Assembly (NCBI GenBank): GCA_012295275.1
Contig: CM022674.1
Location: forward strand, 13,047,364-13,092,363
Reading direction: 5' to 3'
Length of the DNA stretch: 45,000 bases
Origin: Chrysomallon squamiferum
Taxonomy: Eukaryota > Mollusca > Gastropoda > Neomphalida > Peltospiridae
Below are positions 24,385 to 34,263 of this stretch, one piece after another. The notes beneath the pieces were generated by a model, which was given only the letters and a program-made list of their open reading frames with translations, was not told where the DNA came from and ran no database searches. How positions within the stretch are numbered: position 1 is the first letter of the stretch; the number at the start of each line of letters is the position of its first letter. Both the position numbers and the translations under genes were made by a program.

Positions 24385-24455
24385 TGTAAACCGGTACGAA
24401 GATACGATCCCACCATCTGCCGTTCTTACGAGTCCTGTATTTAACTCAGTCCTGC
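24385..24455 (-). mobile_element. tRNA-derived SINE head, family A
   Basis: The minus strand reads GACTGAGTTAAATACAGGAC, then CTCGTAAGAACGG and a B-box-like GGGATCGTATC followed by GTACCGGTT. Spacing and order fit a tRNA-derived Pol III head. The element at 44317-44400 shares the same order, including GGGATC and TACCGGT, so the two look like one family. The body beyond the head is not recognised. Confidence 0.5.
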
Positions 24456-24785
24456 GTAAAACCTCAAAGTAATGTTACGTTACTTTACTCCCCTTGAAAT
24501 CACATCAGAAATACTTCATTTATGCTCGTTCTTTTTGGCTATGGCTCAGAAACTGCAGTTTTAGTTTGTTTGCTGTTCTTCACCTTTCAAGAGAAACTAT
24601 TTTTCTTTCTTTTTTATTAGCTGTGTTGATTTAATTCTGCAAGTTTGATCAGGTGTCCGGGTTTTTGTCCGTCAACTTCAGTAAATCCAGGGATTACATT
24701 TTTTTATTTCTCTTGGCTAACAACTTGTGATCTTTGACTAAAGATTACGTGAAGACGTCAACGTTATATATTTTCTTGTAGGGTT
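24456..24785. other. AT-rich spacer
   Basis: Unique AT-rich sequence between the SINE head and the ACT minisatellite. No gene is seen. Confidence 0.55.
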
Positions 24786-24867
24786 TCGTAGTGTTTGCAA
24801 AACTACTACGGCTGGTGCTTCAACTGCTGCCACTGCTGCTACGATAGTTACATCAGCAACAACAACA

Positions 24868-25660
24868 ATAACTACTACTACTTCTGCCACTGTTACTACT
24901 ACTACTACTACTACTACTACTGCCACTGTTACTACTACTACTACTGCCACTGTTACTACTACTACTACTACTACTGCCACTGTTACTACTACTACTATAC
25001 TTCTGCCACTGTTACTACTACTACTACTACTACTACTGCTACTGTTACTACTACTACTACTTCTGCCACTGTTACTACTACTACTACTACTACTGCCACT
25101 GTTACTACTACTACTTCTGCCACTGTTACTACTACTACTACTACTACTGCCACTGTTACTACTACTACTACTACTACTTCTGACACCGTTAGTTACTACT
25201 ACTACTACTTCTGTTACTACTACTACTACTCTGCCACTGTTACTACTACTACTACTTCTGACACTGTTACTACTACTACTACTTACTGCCACTGTTACTA
25301 CTACTACTACTACTACTACTACTGACACTGTTACTACTACTACTTACTTGCCACTGTTACTACTATTACTACACTGTTACTACCGTTACTACTACTACTA
25401 CTTCTGACTACTATTACTACTACTACTACTTCTGACACTGTTACTACTACTACAACTACTACTGCCACTGTTACTACTACTACTACTGCTACTACTTCTG
25501 CCACTGTTACTACTACTACTACTACTTCTGACACTGTTACTACTACTACTACTACTGCCACTGTTACTACTACTACTACTTCTGACACTGTTACTACTAC
25601 TGCTACTACTACTGACACTGTTACTACTACTACTACAACTACTACTACTTCTGCTGCAGC
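24868..25660 (+). repeat. Compound ACT minisatellite, about 24 units
   Basis: Variable runs of ACT are punctuated by the phrase TGCCACTGTT or TGACACTGTT, usually preceded by CTTC. I count about 24 punctuating phrases, 24-36 bp apart in most cases. Variants include TGCTACTGTT and TGACACCGTT, and the GACAC type becomes commoner in the right half. All frames on both strands stay open because the unit avoids stops, giving Thr-Ala-Thr-Val on the plus strand and Ser- or Val-rich peptides on the minus. This is repeat, not protein. Confidence 0.93.
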
Positions 25661-25790
25661 TGCTAATAGCAGCAGTAATTATAATAATAGTAGTGATAGT
25701 AGTTGTAGTAGCAATAACAATAATGATAGAAACTGTCGTCATGGCAGTAGACGTCGTCGTCGTCGTCGTCGTCGTAGTAGTAGTTCTTAT
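25661..25790. repeat. AGT and CGT trinucleotide tail
   Basis: Right of the ACT minisatellite the sequence changes to AGC/AGT triplets, the reverse complement of the ACT type. A pure CGT run follows near 25754-25774. Confidence 0.85.
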
Positions 25791-26275
25791 TTTACAAACA
25801 CTCTTACGTGAAATTCTGCAAAAGGTCAAGAAACTACTTTTAGACGAAACAAACGGACAATCAGACTTCACTCACTACTTTCAAAAGCTTAAAGCTACAT
25901 TCTCTGCTTTGTTGCTGAATATTTTAACTAGCAGTCACGTGCTCATTTCCCAACGTTAAAGTCGCGTCCGTGCAGTTCGTGACTTCCTTTCACCGCAACA
26001 AATGGACACGTGTTCTAACGTGGGGGTTTTGTTTCCAGCGTACCCTCGGGTCGCGCCACCCTTCCACCCAATTTCACCCCCCCTCTAATGAAAACTTGAC
26101 CTTCTTAGTCCACTGTGTGGAGAAAAAAGGGGGCGGTTTGCAGTGAACACAGAGGGTAATTTACCTCCAGAAATACGTGATTAATTGATTGTTGACGTGA
26201 CCACCTGCCGCCTCACGGGTATCAAAGATAAATCGAGAAATCCGAGGCAGTGGTTTTATTATTTTATTCTGTCGT
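25791..26275. other. Unique spacer
   Basis: Unique sequence with CAGTCACGTGCTC near 25933, GGACACGTGTTC near 26005 and a C-run near 26076-26084. No gene is recognised. Confidence 0.5.
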
Positions 26276-26335
26276 TATTGTTGTTGTTGTTGTTGTTGTG
26301 TTGTTGTTGCTGTTGTTATGGTTGTCGTTTTTATA
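26276..26335. repeat. (TTG)n trinucleotide run
   Basis: TTG units with a few interruptions. Confidence 0.9.
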
Positions 26336-26469
26336 GTATATTATCAAGAAATTTCGTATCACATGACATGTTGTCAAATATATAAAATGAATTGTGCTTA
26401 TGTTACAGATTTGTATTTTCAATGATTTAATGTAGATACACACACAGACAGACAGTTAGACAGCTAACC

Positions 26470-26715
26470 GTTTATTAGTTATTTAATTGCATCGCTAGAA
26501 CATATTTGTTAATTTTTGTTATGAATATCAAACATTTGAACTTTCTCATATATAATTCCCCCACCCCCATGTTCTCTTTAGCAGTAACATTTTTTTTTTA
26601 CCTTGGCCCTCTCATAGACAGGAAATACCAGACAGCAGATCTGATTGGAACGACACATAACCTCTAAGACGCTTTCACGGTGATCGATCCAGCGACCCAG
26701 CACGCTTTAGAACAT
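26470..26715 (-). mobile_element. Decayed mollusc-type tRNA-SINE (family B)
   Basis: On the minus strand the order is TGCTGGGTCGCTGGATCGAT (B-box area), TGTCGTTCCAATCAG, CTGGTATTTCC, AGGGCCAAGG, AAATGTTTGATATTC and TTCTAGCGATGCAATTAAA near the 3' end. This order matches a SINE I remember as abundant in mollusc genomes, with a conserved 3' segment of the CTCTAGTGGTGTCGTTAAAC type. A stretch in the middle appears deleted, since the copy is about 245 bp. A second copy of the family lies at 30980-31290 on the plus strand. The family name is from memory and unverified. Confidence 0.65.
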
Positions 26716-26754
26716 TTAAATTAAAACTTTAAACAAGGCAGCAACCTTGTTATA

Positions 26755-26820
26755 GAAACTGAAGAGAGAGAGAAAAAAGAAAAAAGAAAAAAAAAGAAGA
26801 AAAAAAAAAGAGAAGGTTTT
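26755..26820. repeat. A-rich purine tract
   Basis: GAGAGA followed by AAAAAG units, entirely purine. Confidence 0.9.
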
Positions 26821-27375
26821 GACCCTTAAAGTGGAAGGATGATATCATTCGATCCTGTGATGTAAATATCCCAACATATATTACATAACAGAAATGCGCC
26901 TGAAGGGTTTGGCTTTTGTCAAACACAGCGCGACCTTGTTTGAGAAAGCACGGAAAACAACCCGCGGATACCGAAAAATCCGAGACTTAGCGATCACCGA
27001 CCAATCAAAGCTCTTGTATTTTTTCTATGCGGACGATTTATGTAACGACGTCCAATCAAATATAAGCTTATTTTCTTAAGGTAGCCGTTGGCATTGAGCG
27101 TAAGGTAGAATAAACAGAAGTTAGATCATTGCAGGACGAATCAATGGGAGATTTGTCTTTGTAGTGGTTGCAAAAACCCCGAGAGAAACATCGCTTTCAG
27201 ACATCAAACGTGTTCAGAAATTGACACCGTGGAAGCCAGATTAATAGGAAAGGGAGAAGTTCTTCTTTTTTTAATCTTGTTTATTTGTGTCGCTTGATGT
27301 CGGCGCGATTCCAGTGCTGATGAGACTCGTCAGAATTTGTATTTCATTTCTGGTGCAAAATGCATTTTTTGGTCT
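26821..27375. other. Unique spacer with CpG
   Basis: Unique sequence. A 61-codon plus-strand frame at 26894-27079 is protein-like in composition but has no recognised domain. No gene is called. Confidence 0.45.
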
Positions 27376-27403
27376 TGTCTGTGTGCGTGCGTGTGTTCGT
27401 GTG

Positions 27404-27442
<39 letters not shown>

Positions 27443-27545
27443 TCTTTTTCTGCGGTTTCTCTCTGTCTCTGCGGTCTCTGTCTCTCTCTCTGTCTCTGTC
27501 TCTCTCTGTCTCTGTCTCTCTCTCTGTCTCTGCTTCTGCATTTTA
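27376..27545. repeat. (GT)n then (CTGT/CTCT)n compound
   Basis: GT units at about 27380-27437 are followed by CTCTGT units to 27540 and a TA run at 27545-27556. Both strands give artefact frames. Confidence 0.93.
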
Positions 27546-27649
27546 TATATATATATCTATGTGGTTATATGTATGTTTAATTAGTTATATCCGTGTATCT
27601 GTGCATCCTTTCCCCCCCACACCAATTTTAACCCTTCTCCTTTTGTCTT

Positions 27650-28500
27650 TCATAAAATAAAAAAACACATTTTTTGAAAATTTGTTTCGAAAATTAAAAA
27701 TGAAAATAAAATTCAAAGAAAGAAAAATGAAAATTTATGTTTTATTTAACATGAGGTCAAAAGACATTTTCTAAGAACAAAAGAAATAAATACTCGGTCA
27801 CCTGGCGAGGGTCTATTTAGCAGTAAGCAGGGAAGCATATATAGTTTATAAACCATTAATAGGAGAACACCAGAAAGGATGGATCCAGCTGCCAAATACG
27901 TCTAAGGCTCGCGATAAGTTTTTAAGACCATCACAAAAACAGTCATTTAAAAATACAGTTAATTCTGTTAGAAGCTTTAAAAATGATATTCTGAATTTTA
28001 AATTAGAACATATTTCATTTAACAAAAAAATGAAATAAAATAAAATAAATAAATAAATAAAAAAGTAATAAAATACATTTTTGAAATTACATTTGGGAAA
28101 TAAAGAGATATTTTTCTTTATTTATTTTGTCAGTAATTTAGATGGGTGGTTTTAATTTCTTTCTATCTTTATTTCTTTTTATTTCTTTCTTTTCTTTATT
28201 TTTCAATACTATTTACTTAAAACGTATTTATGATCTTTTAAACAAAAGCCCAACTAATTCTGTTCGCTGATACTTTTTTAAAAATCCTGAAACCTATACA
28301 CATACATAATAATTATGTTTCTCACATTTCAACGAAAAAAAAAAAATCATTGAAAAGTCTTTAGAAATTATTAATGGTTTCGCACTTATTTTTGAATCCC
28401 GCGTGCATTGTGTGTACTTGATAATTGCATGAGAAAAATTTGCATTCAAAGCAGAAAGTGAAACTAAAGCGGCTTAATGCGAAATGTCAAATTTGAGTAA
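27650..28500. other. AT-rich spacer, possible faint SINE trace
   Basis: AT-rich sequence with AAAT and TTTC runs. Between 27790 and 27930 the minus strand has TTACTGCTAAATAG and GCTGGATCCATCC, faintly like pieces of the mollusc SINE body, but the order is wrong and I do not count it as a copy. Confidence 0.4.
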
Positions 28501-29040
28501 TAATTCTTAAATCGGGTGCTGCTTGGAATATGCAAGGGCATCTGGGAACGTGATTTTGGAAGTGAAATATACAACAATAATGGCCGCCATAATCTAGGTC
28601 ACAGGCTTTGCGCGACATTAGGACAGAAAGAGAAAAATAAAAAAATTAAAATTATTTATTCATGCAGCCAAGACAAAAAAAAAATGGCGTTTATTGACCC
28701 TGGTTATATTTCATACAGAAGACAATACAATCTTAATGCAGAATTAAATTCCTTCGGCAGCTTGAAATCTCGCAGTGCATGTCGGGACAAAGGCTTTATT
28801 CCAAAATGCGCCAATTGTCTTGCTAATTTCGGTCGTGAATAAAAACAAAGAAAAATACGATTTCGATCATCGCCTATTTTCGTCCTGTCATCCAGAAAAG
28901 AAAAAAAAATTATAAATGGAGAGGAATAAAAGAAGATTTTGTGGCATAATTTTCCTTCTGAGCCTGATGCATAAAGATTTTTTTTTTAATTCTTTTTTTG
29001 AAGATTAGTAATGAATTCAGTTGCTTGTTATCGGTTCCGT
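28501..29040. other. Unique spacer with ATGGC/GCCAT pair
   Basis: Near 28579-28590 AATGGCCGCCAT forms two opposed YY1-like half motifs. AAAATGGCG follows near 28682. The 108-codon plus-strand frame at 28516-28842 includes a poly-Lys run, and I recognise no domain in it. Confidence 0.4.
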
Positions 29041-29053
29041 CCAAGCGCGTGAT

Positions 29054-29092
29054 CACACAGACACAGACACACACTCACACACACAGACACAT

Positions 29093-29134
<42 letters not shown>

Positions 29135-29375
29135 ACACACATGCACACTCACAGAAACACACACACAGACATACACACACAGATACACACACACATACAC
29201 ACACACACCACATACACACACACAGACACACACCACATACACACAGATACACACAGACCACATACACACACACACACACCACATACACACATACACACAC
29301 ACACCACATACACAGACACATACACATATACACAGATACACACACACACACACATATATAAAGTGACACACACAT
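29054..29375. repeat. Imperfect (CA)n minisatellite
   Basis: CA units are broken at regular places by GA, TA and CCA, giving recurring phrases CACACCACATACACA and CACAGATACACA with a step of roughly 30-35 bp. It is a higher-order repeat built on CA. The Thr-His and Cys-Val frames are artefacts. Confidence 0.93.
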
Positions 29376-29399
29376 AAACAACACCAGTAGTTTTATAGC

Positions 29400-29545
29400 A
29401 TAAATAAATATACAAGTAAGTAAAAAAATAAACAATTTCATAACATAAATAATTATATAAATATATATCTAAGCAAGCAGTTAAATAAATATATAAATAA
29501 ATATCTAAGCAAGCAGTTAAATAAATAAATAAATAAATAAATAAT
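29400..29545 (+). repeat. AAAT run with 36-bp tandem duplication
   Basis: ATATCTAAGCAAGCAGTTAA occurs at 29465 and again at 29501. An AAAT run continues to about 29543. Confidence 0.88.
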
Positions 29546-30295
29546 ATTTAGATCAACTCTAATTTTGTTCGTACAAACCGGTGTACAATTTATTAAGAAC
29601 GTATTAAATTTCATGTTTCTACATTTGTTAGTTTGTTTTAATAAATATTATCAACTGTTCTATTTATTTAATTTTTTAATTTTTAATTTTTAATTTAATT
29701 TTCTGTTTTATATCGTCAGCTATCTTTAATTTTCATGATTTACGAGGTCAAAAAAAAAAAAAAAAGAAAAAAAAAAAAGTGATATAAAATTTTAAAAATC
29801 TATTAATTTTAAACACAGACAAATCCAGAAAAATCTTGTTAATTAAAAAATGTCTTTGTTGGGTTTGCAAATCACAGTGTAACAAGAGCGATAAAGCACA
29901 TAAATTGTGTACAACTGTGTACAGTTTAAACAGCTCAAAACAAATCTCTTTTTAATGAATTGATAAAAAAAACACATCTTGAATAAAGAGTGCTTTGTTT
30001 GACAGAAATACAGCGATTAATTTCCAGTCGTTGGATGTTCCACACATTTTGTCATTCTGATGTAATAATATACAGTGGTGTTCACAAGAAATAAGCTATT
30101 CTTCCGTTTTAGAAGAAAACATTAACTTAGTTATTTCCCGTTCCAACGCATTATCATAAAATGGTTGGATACTAAGTGTTGATGACTTTGAATACTTGGG
30201 AAGGTGCATATTAAAGATTGTTGAAGCTAATCAGTAGGCATAACACACACACCCCAAAGTAAGTGGCGCATTATTATTATGATAATGATTTAACA
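29546..30295. other. AT-rich spacer, no gene seen
   Basis: AT-rich sequence with A-runs near 29750-29777 and ATTTTTAA units near 29665-29690. Confidence 0.6.
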
Positions 30296-30296
30296 A

Positions 30297-30480
30297 CAGT
30301 AGTAGTAGTAGTAGTAATAATAATAATAATAATAATAATAATAGTAATAATAATTATTTTTATTATTATAACAGTAATAATAATAATAATGATAATAAGT
30401 AAATAATATTAATAATAATAATTAATAAATAAATAATAATGCTGATGATAATGATTACGATGATAATAAATAAACAAACA
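30297..30480. repeat. (AGT)n/(AAT)n array
   Basis: AGT units, then AAT units with GAT and TTA variants, then AAAC units near 30472-30486. Confidence 0.9.
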
Positions 30481-30556
30481 AACACAAAGTAAATTTTAAT
30501 ATGTACCATTATTAACCGTCAATTAAAAAAAAAAAAAGTGCAGATTTTGTTAAATA

Positions 30557-30815
30557 TTCATTCATTCATTCATTCATCTAATCATTCTGATAAAACACAC
30601 TACACGTTATCTACTAGAAGCCAGGAATCTTGTACATGCATCATCATCCACAGATAAACAAAACACACACACCACAGTCTTCTGTAATCTAACAGAAGTG
30701 AACTGGCGACCCAGCAGACAGCCAAATTAAACTTGTATCTCTGAGGAGAACTGCTTCTGTTAATGACGACAGGGGAGAAGAGAACTCTAACCACTGAGCC
30801 TCACTCACCAGCCAG
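30557..30815 (-). mobile_element. tRNA-derived SINE with (TGAA)n tail, family C
   Basis: On the minus strand an A-box-like GAGGCTCAGTGGTTAGAG begins near 30806. About 60 bases on lies a decayed B box, AAGTTTAATTTGG. Then come TGCTGGGTCGCCAGTTCAC, a body of about 110 bp with GATGATGATGCATGTACAAG, and an end in TGAA tetranucleotides at 30557-30577. A Pol III head, unrelated body and short simple-repeat tail are the standard SINE layout. I do not know the family. Confidence 0.6.
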
Positions 30816-30874
30816 TCGAGATCAGTCACGTGACTGATATCATTATCACAGGCTCTGACAATCAGCTCGACTGG
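30812..30874. repeat. Nested inverted repeat with E-box palindrome
   Basis: Outer arms CCAGTCGAG (30812-30820) and CTCGACTGG (30866-30874) are perfect complements. Directly inside the left arm is ATCAGTCACGTGACTGAT (30821-30838), a perfect 18-bp palindrome centred on CACGTG. It abuts the 5' end of the SINE at 30557-30815. Confidence 0.85.
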
Positions 30875-30979
30875 AGACAAATCTGCAATTAATGGATGAG
30901 AAAAATCTCCGTCGAAATCTCGCGTGATCTTAGATATGTTTTAATTACGTTTCGCTGATAACGCGTTATCTTGATAAAA

Positions 30980-31290
30980 CACGTTAAACAGTTGATTCTC
31001 TCGTTAGACACTTCATCTGAGTCATGATGGGTTGCAAGATCAATCCCCCCCCGCGCACGTCGCCCATTTACGTTAAATTCCATTCCAACCATAGCAAACT
31101 GATTGGATATCAGAGGCAATTTTATATATCATCCTGTTTATGGGAAGGTTCGTAAAAAACAATCTTTTACCGCTAAATGAAATGTTGTAACAGTTTTCTT
31201 GTTAAGAATGAACACCAGAAATAACTTTTTCAGATGAAAACAATAACTATTTTGTTGTAGATATTTTGTTAAATTCTTTTACACAGAGTT
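30980..31290 (+). mobile_element. Near-full-length mollusc-type tRNA-SINE (family B)
   Basis: The plus strand shows CTCGTTAGACACTTCATCTG (A-box area), AAGATCAATCCCCC (B-box area), CGCCCATT, TTCCATTCCAACCAT, ACTGATTGGATATCAGAGGC, ATCATCCTGTTTATGGGAAG, CAATCTTTTACCGCTAAATG and TTTTGTTAAATTC near the end. These pieces follow the same order as the abundant mollusc SINE I remember. The copy is strongly diverged, so it is old. It is the clearest mobile element in the window and the main reason for calling the organism a mollusc. Confidence 0.7.
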
Positions 31291-31755
31291 TTCGACATTT
31301 GGGTAGGGGAGTTACAAGAGTGATATATATATAACAAAAATTAAAATTAGGTGTAGGTGAAGCATAATAAGTGAACCCTTAGGGCCAACTGATTTGAATT
31401 TGTGCTCGCGGAGTTAAAGGGATGGTGTAAAACAGACAGGTCTGGCAGTTGAGTAAAACAATCTTGGAGTTTTCGGTGGGGATTTAGAGGGGGCGGGAAT
31501 AACAAAAGACATTTCTATATCATAAACCACGCATTTTCATCACATTTAAATAATATTTAAATCAACGATAATGTATAGGAATTTCCACGCTAAATCCACG
31601 TTTTATGATCCTAACACATACAACAGCATTCCACTGCAGCGTATCATTGTTATGGAATCATATACATATAACCACTGTATACCAGTCTCGTAATGTCTCT
31701 GATAATTTATCAGTCGGAGGAGTCCGGTGATTTCAGATATACTCCGCGACGAACA
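31291..31755. other. Unique spacer
   Basis: AT-rich unique sequence with a G-rich stretch near 31478-31497. No gene is seen. Confidence 0.55.
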
Positions 31756-31759
31756 ACAA

Positions 31760-31850
31760 TTTCTCCGACTCAAGTACCAGGCTTTAGGTTTCAAGGAGAT
31801 TAAAGCCACGCGTTCGAATCTTGACAGCGATCCTTTGTCCAGTGTTTGCA
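31760..31850 (+). mobile_element. Possible tRNA-like SINE head
   Basis: GGCTTTAGGTTTCAAGGAG, then ATTAAAGCCACGC and an intact B-box core GTTCGAATC at 31812-31820. The spacing fits a tRNA-derived head, but no convincing A box is present. It could be chance. Confidence 0.35.
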
Positions 31851-32044
31851 GAGTGTCGTGTTTGGTTACAAACATGACTTTCCAATCAGCGATCAAACAC
31901 AGACAGTAACGTTATACTGCAGACGGATTAACACGAGTGTTTAAGTACTTACAGCGGGCGCAGGTCTAGAGGGTGGGGGTGTATGTGTTGAAAAGGTCTT
32001 GATCTTGACTTCTTGTTGTTTTCAGTCCGTTTGCAAAAATACAC

Positions 32045-32137
32045 ACACGCGAGAGAGAGAGACAGAGACAGAAAGACAGAGAGAGCGACAAAAAGAGAGA
32101 GACAGAGAGATAAAGAGAGAGACAGACAGAGAGATAA

Positions 32138-32168
<31 letters not shown>

Positions 32169-32386
32169 GAGAGGGAGAGGAGAGAGAGAAAGACAGACAG
32201 CAGAGAGAGAGTGAGAGAGAGAGGGATGAAGGGAGGGAGAGAGTCAGACAGAGAAAAACAGAAAGAGAGAGAGACAGACAGTCAGAGAGAGAGGGGGGAT
32301 GAAGGGAGGGAGAGAGACAGACAGAGAGAGACAGAAAGAGACAGACAGACAGACACAGAGGGATGAAGGGAGGGAGAGAGACAGAC

Positions 32387-32435
<49 letters not shown>

Positions 32436-32457
32436 CAGACAGACAGAGAGAGAGATA
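32045..32457. repeat. GA/GACA purine-rich minisatellite
   Basis: GAGA and GACA units. The phrase GGGATGAAGGGAGGGAGAGA recurs at about 32223, 32297 and 32361, each followed by GACAGACAGAGA, so a unit of about 65-75 bp was tandemly copied three times inside the simple repeat. The Arg-Glu-Asp frames are artefacts. Confidence 0.93.
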
Positions 32458-32554
32458 ACACCTACTTCACATCACTATATTTGTGATTACCTTATAACAA
32501 CCACTCGAAAGTCTGGAACCGCCGCTTGCGAGCTGAGAATATTCAGAACCGTTC

Positions 32555-32574
32555 TCTAGGGGGAGGGGGGGGGC
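32555..32574. other. G-run, possible G-quadruplex
   Basis: G runs separated by one A, with at least 14 G residues in about 16 bases. Four G tracts can be drawn, so a quadruplex is possible on the plus strand. Confidence 0.5.
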
Positions 32575-32729
32575 TGTGTGACTGCGATTGGTAAAATGCT
32601 GCAGTGTCTGTAAAACTGACTACATGGGTGTGTGAATATATTACATATATATAGTTCCATGACAAAATGATGAGTCTGGTTCTAAATATATTAATATTTA
32701 CCGACATGCATAGCCTTTCACCATCATCA

Positions 32730-33090
32730 TTATGTTGATGTTGTTGTTGGTGGTGGTGTTTTTATTGCATCAAATATCATCAACGTCATCATCATCATCA
32801 TCATCACCATTATTGTTATTGCTGTTGTTATTATTATTATTATTATTATTAAAAAGTTTTATTAAAATTTATAAAAAGTTGTTGTCATCGTTGATGCTAT
32901 CATCATTGTTACTATTAACAGTTTTAGTTTGTTTGTTGTTGTTTTCGTTAACGTTACTGCTGACGTCGCCATTGTTACTATTTATTATTATCATCACCAC
33001 ATCATCATCATCATCATTGTCATCATGATCGACGTAGTTGTCACTATCATGACTGTCGTTATCATTATCATCATCACCATTAACCACAGC
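32730..33090. repeat. Mixed trinucleotide region (CAT, TTG, ATT)
   Basis: GTT/GGT, CAT and ATT triplets with CAT runs near 32790-32808 and 33001-33015. Four overlapping frames on both strands arise from it and none is credible. Confidence 0.85.
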
Positions 33091-33640
33091 GGTATGGGGA
33101 AAAAAAAACAAGAAAAAAAACACACACACCTTTCAATGACATTAACATAAATTTTAACACGCATACTTTCATTATCACCTGTAATAAACGACGACGTACC
33201 TGGCACTCAGCGTCTGCTGAATATTCATGTCGTAAAAAAACAAAACGAAAAAGAGAGAGAGACAGTTATTTTATATGACAAACATTGATAAACGAACGCG
33301 ACACAGTTTGCATCAAACTACCCCGAGGCGACTGCTGTGTTTCATTCCATCCCTTTTTTCTGACACTTGACATCTGGTCGAACTTACAAAACACAAAACA
33401 ACAGTTAACGTTTTGTCGTCTTTGTTGTTGTTTAATTGAAAAAAAAAAAAAAAAAAAAAGAAGAAGAAAAAAAAAAATGAAATGTATTCTTCTTTATTCA
33501 CAGCTCGTTCGGCCATTTTTAAATCTCCATTGTTTGTTCTCTGTCACATTTACTGCTGACCACACCAACTTGTCGTCTGCTCCGCACGCAGCAGACGATA
33601 AAAATAAATATCCCGCCTCATTAACTTCGTGACAGGTCAC
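33091..33640. other. Spacer with poly-A tract
   Basis: Unique sequence with a run of about 20 A residues followed by AAG units near 33439-33477. No gene is recognised. Confidence 0.55.
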
Positions 33641-33641
33641 G

Positions 33642-33660
33642 TGATTTATATTATAAATCA
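33642..33660. repeat. 19-bp palindrome next to an E-box
   Basis: TGATTTATA and TATAAATCA are perfect complements around one T. They overlap the end of GTCACGTGA at 33636-33644. Confidence 0.8.
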
Positions 33661-33914
33661 GTTGTCTGTTTTAAACATGGGCGATAAAAAAGAAAGAAAA
33701 AAAAAAACTGCCCATGTTGACTGTCTGTCGTTCTGTTTTTATTTACAAAGAAAAAGAAAACAAAAGAAGAAATTTATTCTTAGCGAATTATTTCATGACT
33801 AAGAATCATGATAATTGAATGAATATTTACTTAATGATGTCATGAAGGATTTTGAATGTTAATAGGTAAACAAAAAACCTAGATGGCATCTCACAAATCT
33901 TCAGTAATAATTGG

Positions 33915-34262
<348 letters not shown>

Positions 34263-34263
<1 letters not shown>

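Noticed and set aside
24738-25328. 196-codon minus-strand and 176-codon plus-strand frames rich in Ser/Val or Tyr/Thr
   Set aside because: Both come from the ACT minisatellite and open frames exist on both strands at once, so neither is evidence of a gene.
24868-25660. CRISPR-like alternation of repeat and spacer
   Set aside because: The 'spacers' are just variable ACT runs and the setting is a eukaryotic genome without cas genes. It is a minisatellite.
27790-27930. Possible further copy of the mollusc SINE
   Set aside because: Two short pieces look similar but their order does not match the other copies, so the likeness is probably chance.
28516-28842. 108-codon plus-strand frame with a Cys pair near the end
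   Set aside because: It includes A-run-derived Lys blocks. The CxxC phrase (PKCANC) alone is not enough for a zinc-binding call.
29021-29441. Long Thr-His and Cys-Val frames on both strands
   Set aside because: Translations of an imperfect CA repeat. No unique sequence supports coding.
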